From positions 186,001 to 250,000 of the forward strand of contig JAALGY010000039.1 in the NCBI GenBank assembly GCA_032358165.1: a stretch of 64,000 nt of DNA. Direction: 5' to 3'. Every line of letters starts with the position of its first letter. The stretch's first letter is position 1. Made by a program: the position numbers and the translations under genes. The notes below the pieces were generated by a model. It was not told the DNA's origin, ran no database searches, and worked only from the letters and a program-made list of their open reading frames with translations. Shown one piece after another: positions 46,001 through 55,928 of the stretch. Source of the DNA: Diplosphaera chodatii (taxonomy: Eukaryota; Chlorophyta; Trebouxiophyceae; Prasiolales; Stichococcaceae).

Positions 46001-47729
46001 TGCCAACAGCCACATTTCAGGGTTCAAGCTCTGGTGCCTGCTCCCGACTTGAACAGAGACGACAGCTGCACGCTGTGGGCCCCAACGTCTCTAGCAGCTG
46101 TGCAGCTGCATGGTGCTTGCCGGAGTGCAGCGTGTTGCTGTGCCTAGGTGTACGCGTACGGCGGCTCGGCGCTGCAGGCGGCGCTGCTGCGGCTGTTTGT
46201 GCGGTGCGAGGCGGTGCTGCCGGGGCTGTGGGTCGGCACCCTCACCCGCGAGAGCATCATCGGTGCGACCAATTGCTGTTCAGCCCCGGCTCCATCATAG
46301 GTTCAGCTGCAGCCGCCGCTGCAGAGGCACTCTGCAAATGTGTGGCTGTTGTTGGCTGCTGCCTCGTGCAGTTCCACACTTCTGTGCACACTTGCATGCA
46401 CATTACGCGCACAGAGCTGGGTTCTATTTATTGAACTCTACATGTATCTAGGCGCACTGCGGCGGGGCCTGCGAGCGGAGGATCTGATTGGGTACATGCG
46501 GGAGCGGGCGCACCCCAGGGTGGCCACCCGCACCCCCATCGTCCCCGAGGTGCCCCACACAAGCTCATGCTGATTTGCTGCCTGAAGCTGCCCTACCTAG
46601 CAGAAAGAATTGCTCATTCAAGCACCATCTCTGCATTAGCCCGTCGCCTCAGCAGCTGGCACTGCGAAGTTTTCAATGGTGGTATGCTACAGCAGCTGCG
46701 GCAGCAAAGCTGGCATCACTTCATTGCTTGCTTTCCTCGACACACCGGTGGCGGGTCCGGCAGCTGCAGTGCCGCTGTCAACAGCTGTGTTGCCGGCAGG
46801 TGGCGTGCTGCATGCAACCGCCGCCTCTGGGCACCCTTTCACCCCATCGGCAGCCAGTGCAGTCCTGTTGCCGTCGCCGCTGCCGCCGGCGCCAGCACCA
46901 GCAGCCGCTGAAGTGGGGTCGGGCAGCGCGGCAGTGGTGCCCGTAGTGAAGTGCATGACTGGGGCTGCAGGTGGTGTCGGACCAGGTCCAGCTGTGGCAG
47001 GCGGACGCGCAGCCTAAAACCCTAAACCCTAAACCCTGGCTGCAGGTGGTGTCGGACCAGGTGCGGCTGTGGCAGGCGGACACGCAGCGGGTGCGCGCGA
47101 CGCCGGCGGTGCTGTACAGCAGCTTCGAGAGCGCCGGCCTGTGGGCGGGCACTAACGAGAGGGCCAAGCAGCTGGGGGCGCACCTGTGGGAGGCGCCGCC
47201 CCGCGCCGCAGGTGTGGCTCACAGCTCGCGGTGCACTACAGCATACATGTTTCAAACCAGAAGCGGTTTGACTGCAGGGTGGCCGAGTAGCTGGCCCGCA
47301 CCTTTAGGAGGCGCCGCCCGGCGCCACCAGCGCATGCTGCATGCTGTGGAGCACCACTGCCCGCTGCATGAATGCCCCCGACCCATCACACAGCACTGCA
47401 GAGCATGCTGCGCACCCGCCCTGCAACCGTGCCCCTGTTGCCTGTCGTAGCCGGGCTAGGGTCAGGCAGCAGCCATCACCCTGGAACCCTGGTATCCTGA
47501 AGATGAACCGGGGGCACATCCAGCAGCACACTTGCGCTTGTCCTCAACTGCTGTCTGCCTCAGTCCCCTGCCATGTGCAGCAGCCGCGGACAATTGACGG
47601 CTGTGGGACACCTGCATTTGCGCAGGCTCCGATGGCACGCCGGCCTTCAGTGGCGCCCTCGTGAGCCAGGCGGCCACGCACGCCGACCTGCGGGACCACA
47701 TCCGGGCGCTGAAGGCGAAGGGCGTCTGA
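43059..47729 (+). CDS. TFB2: TFIIH core subunit p52 (TFB2 / GTF2H4)
   Basis: Thirteen exons (43059-43124, 43396-43486, 43643-43728, 43898-43980, 44190-44314, 44529-44620, 44936-45071, 45285-45429, 45715-45850, 46148-46262, 46452-46549, 47046-47211, 47626-47729) splice in frame to 480 residues; the human protein has 462. Diagnostic blocks in order are FLEALPAAQLDSVYD, RALPPLAQLYVARLLLP, LDAFVQRQWEGLLLYLA, ITQSGYAFLLRGPHEQLWAL, DLAAAVGFLLQLGF, TIIVETNYRVYAY, GLRAEDLIGYMRERAHP and DQVRLWQADTQRVR. p52 anchors and stimulates the XPB helicase in TFIIH for transcription initiation and nucleotide-excision repair in the nucleus. The intron after exon 8 appears to use a GC donor (TTCAG|GCGCGC). Exon 12 has two candidate acceptors 75 nt apart. 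Confidence 0.92.
46971..47093 (+). repeat. Duplicated start of TFB2 exon 12 around an interstitial telomere repeat
   Basis: The segment GCTGCAG plus codons VVSDQVxLWQADxQ occurs at 46971 and again at 47046. Between the copies is CCTAAAACCCTAAACCCTAA-type DNA (47013-47037), about three CCCTAAA telomeric units. The insert is 75 nt, so using the upstream acceptor would add 25 residues (including PKTLNPKPWLQ) without a stop. Confidence 0.85.
47280..47330 (+). repeat. Degenerate copy of the TFB2 exon 12 end
   Basis: GGCCGAGTAGCTGG...CGCACCTTTAGGAGGCGCCG repeats 47161-47210 (GGCCAAGCAGCTGG...CGCACCTGTGGGAGGCGCCG) about 119 bp downstream, inside intron 12. Confidence 0.7.
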
Positions 47730-47759
47730 TGCGGCTGACACACAGCGTCCGCTTCATAC

Positions 47760-47836
47760 CCCGTCGCTTGAGCCAGGCGGGCACGCACGCCGGCCTGCGG
47801 GAACACATCCGGGCGCTGAAGGCCAAGGGCGTCTGA
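47760..47836 (+). repeat. Second copy of the TFB2 last exon end, after the stop
   Basis: The DNA encoding LSQAGTHAGLREHIRALKAK-GV-stop repeats SQAATHADLRDHIRALKAK-GV-stop of exon 13 (47661-47729) about 107 bp later, in the 3' UTR. The frame is still open to its own stop. Confidence 0.8.
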
Positions 47837-48169
47837 AAGCTCTGGTCTTAAAAAGCTGCTCCGCAGCCCGGCGGTGTGTCCCGAGTTTGTGCCGGCAGCG
47901 CGCGGCAGCAGCTTCAGCAGCGGCATGGCAAGTTGAACGATTTGTTTGCGCATCCGTAGGGTCGAGTTGTTCGGGTCGCTTTTGAGTGACAAAGCACTCT
48001 GGGTTCAGTGGATTCACAATTTGAGAAGCAGCAGAAGTTGATCTGGCTTTTGTCTACAAGCTGAGGGTCACCATACGCATCAAGGTTGATTTGGGATTGT
48101 TTACTGATGCCAAAGCTCGTTGTGCTTTAGCAGCGGTACAGGGCTGCCCGCTGTTCTTGTCATGCACAC
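47837..48169. other. Intergenic region at the inner end of the minus-strand arm
   Basis: It lies between the TFB2 3' end and the transporter relic behind ZR13. It is AT-richer than its surroundings and I see no gene. Confidence 0.4.
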
Positions 48170-48400
48170 TCGACAGCTGAGCCGCCACAAGCCGCTCAAA
48201 GGAGTGCCACTGCAGAGAGACCCGTTGCGCTGCTTCCTGCAGCACGCCATGCGCCTGCGGCCATGGCTGGGCCACCCTGTGCTACATCCCAGCGCCAGGC
48301 TGGCCCAAATGCCACCCGGCCGTTGGGGCCATCATTCTGCAGGTGGCACTTCCCACCGGCCATGACGCACACATTGTTGGGGCGCCGGATGCAGGGGGAT
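48170..48400 (-). pseudogene. Acetyl-CoA transporter (AT-1) C-terminal relic behind ZR13
   Basis: On the minus strand NNVCVMAGGKCHLQNDG is readable, followed by VAFGP and VAQGG. It matches NNLCTMAGGKYRLRRDGG near 11400 and ends out of frame. It is the innermost transporter relic of the minus arm. Confidence 0.55.
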
Positions 48401-48891
48401 GGTTGCTGGGTTGGCAGTGCGTGGCGCCTGCACAGCAGATTTTAGGTCCCTTTCAGAGTGCCCCTCCAAGTTGATCCACGGCATGTTGCAGGTGCGGTCC
48501 AGCAGCGCGTGCGTATTGCAAACGTGGCCGCCGTCAGTAGCATCACCTCCATGCTGACGACTGTGATCTCAGAACGTCGTACTATGCCCCACCCTGAAGC
48601 AATGCAGCACCCCGCGGCATTTGGCAGGATGTGCAAGTGGCCTTCACTACAGAGACAGGCTCGATGTGGAACAAATTTTGTGCAAGATCCCTATCAAGCA
48701 GCAGCATTGCATGACACAGCCATGTTGCAACGCCCACCGTGTCGGGGTCCCACCCTGGAAGACAAGCTGCCAACTGCTGCGCACTTGCACGTGCCGCTGC
48801 ATGCACTGAAGCGCTGCAGGGTGAGCTGGCAGCTGCACCATGCTCGACTGGACCCACCACCTATGCAGCTGGTGTTTGCTGCTGACGGCTG

Positions 48892-49987
48892 CTATACTCT
48901 CACTCCCTGCTGCTCTGACGGCTGCTGCTGCTGCTGCTGTCGTCGCCTGCTGCAACTCTCGCAGTCCTTGCACCGGAAGCCAAGACCATCCACATTCCGC
49001 TGTCTTTTGTGGAACGCGGAAGCAGGCTTAGCCAATTTGCACAAGCGGCACAGCTTGAGCGGCACCTCCACCTGGGTGAGAGGCTGCTTGTAGCCTTTCA
49101 TGTTTTCATTGTGGCATTCTCTGCAGTGGCCGGTGAGGCCGTCGACATAAGCATCATTGCGATGAAAGCAGCCTGCTGCCAGCACTTGCTGGCACTGCCG
49201 ACACTGCTTCAGCTGAGGGACCTGCCGCTTGATGCGCCGTCTTTTGCGATGTTCCTTGGCACGGCACGCCAGGCAGGCGCCGTCGCGGCCGCTCTTCTTG
49301 GCAGGCGACAGCTTGAACCACCCCGCCGGCAGGGGTTCACGACATTTGCTGCAGACTTGTGGGTCTTGCGTCGGCGGATGCTCGTCGCTGTTCCGCCCTC
49401 TAGGCGGCCTGACCTTCAGCCGGTGCTCGTACTGGCAGGCGCAGCAGTGCACCCAGTGGCCGTCCGGCTGAGACTTGCGCACTGGGAAGTAGAAGAGCGT
49501 GCGCTCGTTCCCGCAGCGCAGGCACCGCTTCCTGGGTCCTTCCCATGGCCTCGGCTCCGGCTGCTCGGCCGGCGCTGCTGCTGCACATTTGGCGGGTGCA
49601 CTGCGGGATACCTATGAACAACAACGAACAATGTGGAATGGTCCAAAGGATCCGTTGCATACCGCGGACGCACGCCGCATAGGGTTGCTTCACAGTGGCA
49701 CCCAGCAGTGCATGTACCGTGGGAAGCCCCTGTCATGACAGTGGGGGCGATCAAGCAGATGCTAGCGTGGCCCTCTGGTCTCACGAACCGACCGTGGTAG
49801 TGCTCACCTGCCCAGAGCGCTGCAGGTGATGCAGAGCGCTGCGGTGATGGAGCGTGCTGTGCGGCCCGCAGGTCTGCTGTGAGCGGAGCAACAGCTGATG
49901 GCGACGGATGGGGCAGCAAAACGGCAGGTGGTGCGTGCACACAGGGCTGCCAGCTGCCAGCACTTCTTTGACAGGGCTTATGAGCAT
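48892..49987 (-). CDS. ZR13: four-module zinc-ribbon protein, intron 2 absent
   Basis: Two exons, 49987-49808 and 49611-48892, give 299 residues. Exon 1 starts MLISPVKEVLAAG and carries IRRHQLLLRSQQTCG. The acceptor at 49612 (TCATAG) gives exactly the 24 nt before the CAAAA motif that the other copies have. The former exon 2/exon 3 junction reads straight through as VRPPRGRNSDEHPPTQDPQV, where all other copies are interrupted after PPR by a 143-233 nt phase-2 intron. All 16 Cys are intact; modules 2-4 start CSKCREPLPAGWF, CRQCQQVLAAGCF and CRLCKLAKPASAF. The C-terminus is RRRQQQQQQPSEQQ. Confidence 0.82.
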
Positions 49988-50231
49988 CGTGCCAAAGGAC
50001 GCATGCCAGAGAGGCATGTCTGGTCGGGGAGCAGGTTCTGTGTCAGTCACGCGCCGTTGTCAGCATTTAGTCCCAAGTTGACAGTGAATTCCTGCCAATG
50101 CCCCTTTGCCGTCCTGCGGGCGAAAAGCACTAAAACAAGACATTCATGGTCATGCCGTGGGCTGCAGGAGTTTAGATTGCATGTTTGCCACACATGATGA
50201 GCAGGTTGGAGGTTGCAGGCTGATCCACCCA

Positions 50232-50266
50232 GGCTGCAGGAAGCAGGGAGCCAGACCGTCGGACGC
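50232..50266 (-). promoter_or_regulatory. Conserved upstream element of ZR13
   Basis: Minus-strand copy (GCGTCCGACGGTCTGGCTCC, CTGCTTCCTGCAGCC), starting 279 bp before the ATG and followed by TGGGTGGATCAGCC as in the plus arm. Confidence 0.5.
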
Positions 50267-50830
50267 CTCAAAGCCAGGTGCAGCTGCGATACCGTGCTCG
50301 GTGTCAAGGGCAGTCGTGCCGTGGCTAGGATCTTCAGGTCAAGGACTGGTGTGATGGAGATGTGTTGCACGGTCTTGTTTGTACCGCCCTGTGATCCCGT
50401 GTGATGCTCTGCAGGACGAGAATGTGATGATTCTTCATGATGCTCTGCAGGAGCGAGGTGTAGAAGGGTTCAATACTACACAATGACCTGCCTCCGATCA
50501 TGTTCCACATCTTAGCCATGGTTTAGGGTACGGGTTGCACGGTTGTGCCATTGACCGGGGTCATCATCCCAACGTTGCAAACTGAATGTCGTATGAAGCA
50601 CAAGATTGCAGTGCACCAATGTTGGCCGGGGCTGCCCACGGCAATAGTATGCCTCGCCGGCCCCGTTCATCAGCATTGTTCTTTCGGGTGCCTCCGCCCT
50701 TCGGGCACCAATGCCAGGGCATATTGGCACATATCTGGTGACGGCAGCAGGGCTGACCAGCATTGCCTGCATGCTGAGACACGATCGGCCGCGTGCTTTA
50801 CAAGCCACTGCTAGTGCCAAGCCCCTGCTG

Positions 50831-51570
50831 TCAGTTTGACTTGTGCGCTGCCATCTTCGCCTGCCATGCATCTGCCGGCACTGCGGGAGGGCCTGCAACC
50901 ACGGCAGGGCCACCCTGTACCACAGCCCAAATGCCGCCCCAATCCCAACCGCCGCAAAACCTAGGCCGTAGTACCCATCGCGTTGCAGGTGGCACTTCCC
51001 GTCGGCCATGACGCATGCATTGTCGGGGGCGGTGGCAGCTGTGTGTTTTGCTGGGCACGCTGAGTCTGGCACCTGTGCAGCAGAGCATGCAGGTGATGGT
51101 GGTCAGTCTGCAACAGACAATCGGCTGATGCGGAGAAACACTACTCAGTGCCCTCTGAAAAAGCACCCTTCAAGGGAGATATCCTCACCTTGTCCATCGC
51201 ACCGATGCAGGCGCGGTCCGGCATCAGGTCCATCACTGTACAGATGGCCAGCTTGGGCAGCGCCGCCCCCATGTTGGCGATGGTGTTCAGCAGCGTCAGG
51301 GATGCGCCACCCTGCAGCAACACGCAGCAGCAGCATGCTGCCTCATGAGCTGGCCAAAGTGCAAGTTGCCGCTGACCAGACACATGACAGCACATGTCTG
51401 ATACAGATAGTACGACTCGTGTGACACCGCGGCTGTATTCGTAGACTACTCATTACAGCGGTATGTTCCAAGCTTGTGAGCTCACCATGTCGGGGTTCGA
51501 GACCCAGAAACACAAGCTGCCAAACGCCACACACAGGAGCGTGGTGCTCCACCGCTGCAGGCCCTCAAAC
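50831..51570 (-). pseudogene. Best-preserved acetyl-CoA transporter (AT-1/SLC33A1) tail, behind ZR14
   Basis: Three minus-strand exons. The first ends at 51486 with STTLLCVAFGSLCFWVSNPD, M and GTGAGC. The second, 51311-51189, is 41 codons, GGASLTLLNTIANMG ... LPKLAICTVMDLMP ... ACIGAMDK. The third, from 51072, reads VPDSACPAK ... ACVMADGKCHLQRDGYYG ... LWYRVALPWLQALP. This matches the family signature SDPxIGGTYMTLLNTxxNLG, a Cys-containing loop, DGYY and the terminal LQ segment. A one-base shift just before PADAWQAKMAAHKSN breaks the end. The N-terminal membrane domain is absent. Confidence 0.75.
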
Positions 51571-52111
51571 GCTGCAGGGCGAGCGACAGCTGCACTAATC
51601 CGACTGCACCTGACACACCTGCAGGATGCCGCATACAAGTGCAGTTGGCCAGGTGGCACGGTGCGGAGCAGTGCTGCTGGAGTAGAGGGAAAAGTGCTCT
51701 GCAGATGTTACTGTGCGCGGCCAGATGCATGGAAGCATGCACCAAAAAGAGGGTATGTTCAAAGTGACACGTTGCAGACAGCATGGCCTGCGATGCGGTA
51801 TGCACCTCAACTCCAATGGTTAACTCACATGGCCAAGCCAGCAATGTGCGTCTACCGCCTGAGGTCAGCAGGTGCAATGGTCACCTGCAATTAAGGGGAG
51901 CATGCTCATTCATCTGACTGTACCATCAGTGCAAGATGAAGTGTGGATGCAGGGCAGTTGCTTGTTGCAGGCTTCTCACACAGCACGAGCAGATTCCAGC
52001 ACAGCGCAGGGGCAAAATGACGGCGTACCACTGCGCCTGTGCTCCTGGGTTGTGCTGTTGCGGCTGCTCTGCACATGTACGCTGCAGCAGCTGCTGCTGC
52101 TGCTGCTGCTA

Positions 52112-53404
52112 TCATCGCTTGCGGCGGCTAGCGCAGTCCTTGCACTGGCCACGGAGGCCATCCACTTTCTGCCGGTCCTTGCTAAAAGCAGAAGCAGGCT
52201 TGACCAGTTTGCACTGGAAGCACCGCTTTTCCGGCACATCCACCTGGGTGAGAGGCTGCTTGAAACTCTTAAAGCGAACGCTTTGGCATTCTCTGCAGAT
52301 GCTGGTGAGGCCGTCGACATTGGCATTCTCGCGAGAGAAGCAGCCTGCTGCCAGCACCCGCTGGCACTGCCGACACGGCTTCTGCTGAGGGATCTGCCGC
52401 TTGAGGTGCTTTCTCTTGCGATGTTCCTTGGCACGGCATGCCAGGCAGGTGCTGTCACGGCCGCTCTTCTTAGCAGGCCTCAGCGTGAACCATCCCGCCG
52501 GCAGGGGTTCATGGCACTTGCTGCAGACTTGTGGGTCTAGCGCTGGCGGATACTCGCCATCGTCCAGCCTGTGCAGCATGCACGCAGCACTGATGCGTTG
52601 ATGGGCATGGACGCTTGCAAATACCAAGCATACGCAGATATGACAAGCATAGGAGGGCACTTTAGGTCTGGCAGGTGTCGTGTGATGTCACCCGCTCGCA
52701 GAGCATCAGCCCAGCCTTGTCCAGTGTTTATATCTGCTGCTCTTACTGTCTGCAATTGATAGATTGACGGTGCTTTGCGCACCGTCTTGGCGGCCTGGCT
52801 TTCTGCCCCAGCTGGTATTGGCAGGCATAGCAGTGCACCCAGTGGCCGCCTGGCTGAGACTTGCGCACTGGGAAGTAGAAGAGCGTGCGCTCGTTCCCGC
52901 AGCGCGAGCACCGCTTCCTGGGTCCTTCCCATGGCTGCGGCTCCGGCTGCTCGGCCGGCGCTGCTGCACACGTTGTGGGCGCAGCGCGGGGGCCCTACAT
53001 CAGGTGACGAACCATGCGATATGCCCCGATCTATCGTTGCATGCTGTGGTTGCGTGCCATCGAAGGCTGCTGACGAGCAAAACTCACCACCCAGCAATGC
53101 GACCGTCGTGGACAGCCGCCGTTATCAACAAAGGATGACCAAAGGATGATATGCACATGCCGGTCGTGCCCCGTGCACCGTTCCACATTGGGCTGGGCTC
53201 CCGACCAGACACAGCTGTGCTCACCTCCCGAAAATGCTGCAGCTGATGCAGAGCGCTGCGGCGAGGCGTGGTATGGGGCCGTCTGCAGGTCTGGTATGAC
53301 CGCAGCAACGGCTGATGCCGGTGCATGGGACAGCTATGCAGCAGATGCAGCGTGCACACATGCCCGCCAGCTGCCAGACCTCCTAGCACTGTGCCGCTGA
53401 GCAT
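52112..53404 (-). CDS. ZR14: four-module zinc-ribbon protein, short C-terminus
   Basis: Exons 53404-53225, 52994-52783 and 52568-52112 give 282 residues. The 230-nt intron 1 is the longest and its acceptor is ATGTAG. Exon 1 starts MLSGTVLGGLAAGG with the RHQPLLRSYQTC block. In module 1 the turn is PGG instead of PDG. Modules 2-4 (CSKCHEPLPAGWF, CRQCQRVLAAGCF, CFQCKLVKPASAF) place it with ZR13 and ZR16. It stops at RRKR just before a CTG/CAG run (52083-52107), so it has no Gln tail. Intact. Confidence 0.8.
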
Positions 53405-53634
53405 GGTGTCAGAGGCTAGATGCCAGACAGAGAGATCTGTTGGAAGGACCAGGTTCTGTCAGTCTGGCACTTCAGTCAGGATGTGGCCTCAACTTGGCAT
53501 TGACACGTTGCCAACGCCCCTCTGACGCCGCCCAGAAGACCAATTCGGACTTGAACGCTGGTTGAGTGCATGCTATGGTCTACAAAACTCTGCGTTGTGT
53601 CATAACAGAAGCGTTGTGCAGGCTGATCCACCAG

Positions 53635-53670
53635 GGCTGCTGGAAGCAGGGAGCCCCAACCGTCGGATGC
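53635..53670 (-). promoter_or_regulatory. Conserved upstream element of ZR14
   Basis: Minus-strand copy (GCATCCGACGGTTGGGGCTC, CTGCTTCCAGCAGCC), starting 266 bp before the ATG. Confidence 0.52.
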
Positions 53671-54840
53671 CTCGAAGCCGGGTGCAGCCCAGTCCAACGG
53701 GCGTGCTGCAGCCCGCTGTGCCATAGCGATGCTTGGTCATTAATGCGCACAATGTGCAGTGCTCTCCTGCTGGAAGTTCAATCCAGCGATGTGCTACAGG
53801 GCCAGCACTTTTCGGCCGCAGGACCAGTGCGTTCGAGTGCTCCACAGCATGTGGCACGCTGCTGATGCGGGGTTCGCACTGCATCATCTGCGCGTGATTC
53901 AATTTCGTTGTGCTCGACGGCACCGAGCTGGAGTGGCAGCAGGGTTGTGTACTGGTGTGTGAGCTTGCCAACAAAACTGTGTCATATCAGCACCGCGACT
54001 TGCAGTATGGTGCGCCTGAAGTCGGACTGCACCTCAAAGTGCAAGCCCTCTGCACCAAACAAATGCGAGGTTCGCAGTGTCACCGCCTCAGGCTGCTGCC
54101 TCCATGCCCACTGCACCCTAAGATCGGTCAGCCGCCATTGGCATCCCCGCTGGCACCTGATGCCTGCGCCCGCCTTTCTGCTTGCAACAGCCACGCCGCC
54201 TAGCTGCGCGCCACCCTGCAGTGCCACAGCAAAACCTCATCATGCTTGAGGCCCGTGCCACCGGCACGACCCACTGCAGTGCTGGCTACCAGCAAGCCTG
54301 ACACGATGTCAAGCCGGGCACTGGTTTGTGGCATGCTGCATTCCTGGCAAGGCAGGAGGTCAAGAAGGGATGCATAACAAAGCATTCGCATTGCATGCAT
54401 GCGTATGCACTCACCACGCCGGGCTTCTATTTGTTGCAGGAAGTGCAAGCTGCCAGGAACATGAGCGTGCTGCTGCAGCCGGTCACCGCCGCCAGCGACT
54501 GCAGTTGCTGCAAGGTTGCGCGCCGCTGCAGGGCCCATTTCGACTAGACGTGCTGGATGCAGCAGCGACGGCCCCTGCAGAGCGGCGCCGACGGTCGCTT
54601 GGATGTTCAAGTACACCGCAGGGTGCAGCCGAGGACACTTGGGATGCAGCAGGTCAGGCAGGCGGGTTGAGACTTCAGGTTCCATGGTGGTTGCAAGGGT
54701 GCCACCACACAAATGTGGTGACCAGCGCACCTCAGTTGCCGTTCTGCGGTCGAGTTCAACTCGAGCCGCGTGCGCTACACCGTGCAGGCTCATCAGGCGC
54801 CAGTCACCTTGCAAGGAGGATCAAAACAGTTGCTGCCCAG
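53671..54840. other. Spacer between the ZR14 element and the next transporter relic
   Basis: I find no gene. Long open frames on both strands here look like GC artefacts, and no array element is recognisable. Confidence 0.35.
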
Positions 54841-54859
54841 CCGCTCACATGCCGACAGG

Positions 54860-55295
54860 CACAGCACGGAGTGAGGTCCTCATGTGCACAACATCCTGCA
54901 GCGACACCCTGTACCACCGGTGCAGTGTCCACCACAACCACAGCCAAGTTGATGGCCACAGCAACCAATACGCTGCAGGTGAAACCACCCACCTTTTGGT
55001 GCATGCACATGGTCCAGGGACTGGCTGCAGCACGGTTTGCTGGGCACGCTGAGCCTGCCGCTGGCGCCTGCACATCATGGATCAGCATTGCCGCTGCTGG
55101 CCAGGGTTTGCAAGCCGTATGCGTGAAATACTGCTGCCGAACAAAACAACAGCTCGAATGAACCGCCTTTTCACCTCGTCCATGATGCTAACGCATGCGC
55201 GGTCTGGCGCAGGGTCCCTCGCCGCACAGGTGGCCAGCGTTACGCCCAAATGGACAGCACCGCCAGATGGTTAGCACAACCAGATAGGCCCCACC
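54860..55295 (-). pseudogene. Acetyl-CoA transporter (AT-1) 3'-end relic behind ZR15
   Basis: The second-exon relic 55295-55175 begins GGAYLVVLTI after TGCTGCAG and ends ATGGACGAG before GTGAAA. It is 121 nt against 123 in the copy at 51189, so the frame is lost inside. The C-terminal relic starts at 55067 and contains LWWTLHRWYRVSLQ in one frame. The pattern is the same as behind ZR14 but more worn. Confidence 0.55.
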
Positions 55296-55761
55296 CTGCA
55301 GCAAATGCAGCAGCGCACGAGTTTCTGAAGGCGGAAGTTGAGCATGCTGTGGCTGCTGCTTCGACAGTACCTGACAGCCATGCCTGCTGAAGAGGAGTGC
55401 AACAGCAGCAGCACCCTGGCAGACTCTGGAGCACGTACCACATCCTGTCAGTCAGGCCGCAGTCCACCGTGTCAGGTCCGACTTTCTGCTGGTCACGCCA
55501 GCTGTCAGCTGCAGAGTGGTAAAGGTGGGGAGACCGACCCGCTTGCTGCACTGCTCACTGTCGTTATGCTGCCAGCTGTGGCGCAGCGAGGCAATGTCGT
55601 ACACCTGCAGAACAAGGCATCCAACAGTCTGCAGAGTGCCATGGGTCACAGCAATGCCAGTTGGCGCCAGGCCATCACGTGCATTGCAGGTCAGAGCAAC
55701 GTGTGCACCAATGTGCAGGGCCGTCCGCAGTTTAGGCAGTTGGTGGTATGACTTAGCAATA

Positions 55762-55775
55762 CCCTAAACCCTAAA
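55762..55775 (+). repeat. Interstitial telomere repeat, two units
   Basis: CCCTAAACCCTAAA, a perfect plant-type dimer, lies in the spacer downstream of ZR15. With the run in TFB2 it is one of two multi-unit telomeric tracts in the window. Confidence 0.85.
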
Positions 55776-55928
55776 GTCAAAGGCACGGTACCATGCAGCC
55801 ACGAAATGTGCTAAGCCTGATGACTGCACCTGAGCTGCGACAGCTGTGACGGTGTAGATTCCGTGAGTTGTGCACCAGATGTCATTCACATGGAGTCCTG
55901 AGCTTCGCCAGCCAGCTGAAATGACAGG

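Noticed and set aside
51480..51500. GGTTCGAGACC, which looks like a tRNA T-arm.
   Set aside because: There is no matching acceptor, D or anticodon arm, and the bases are explained by the transporter exon on the other strand.
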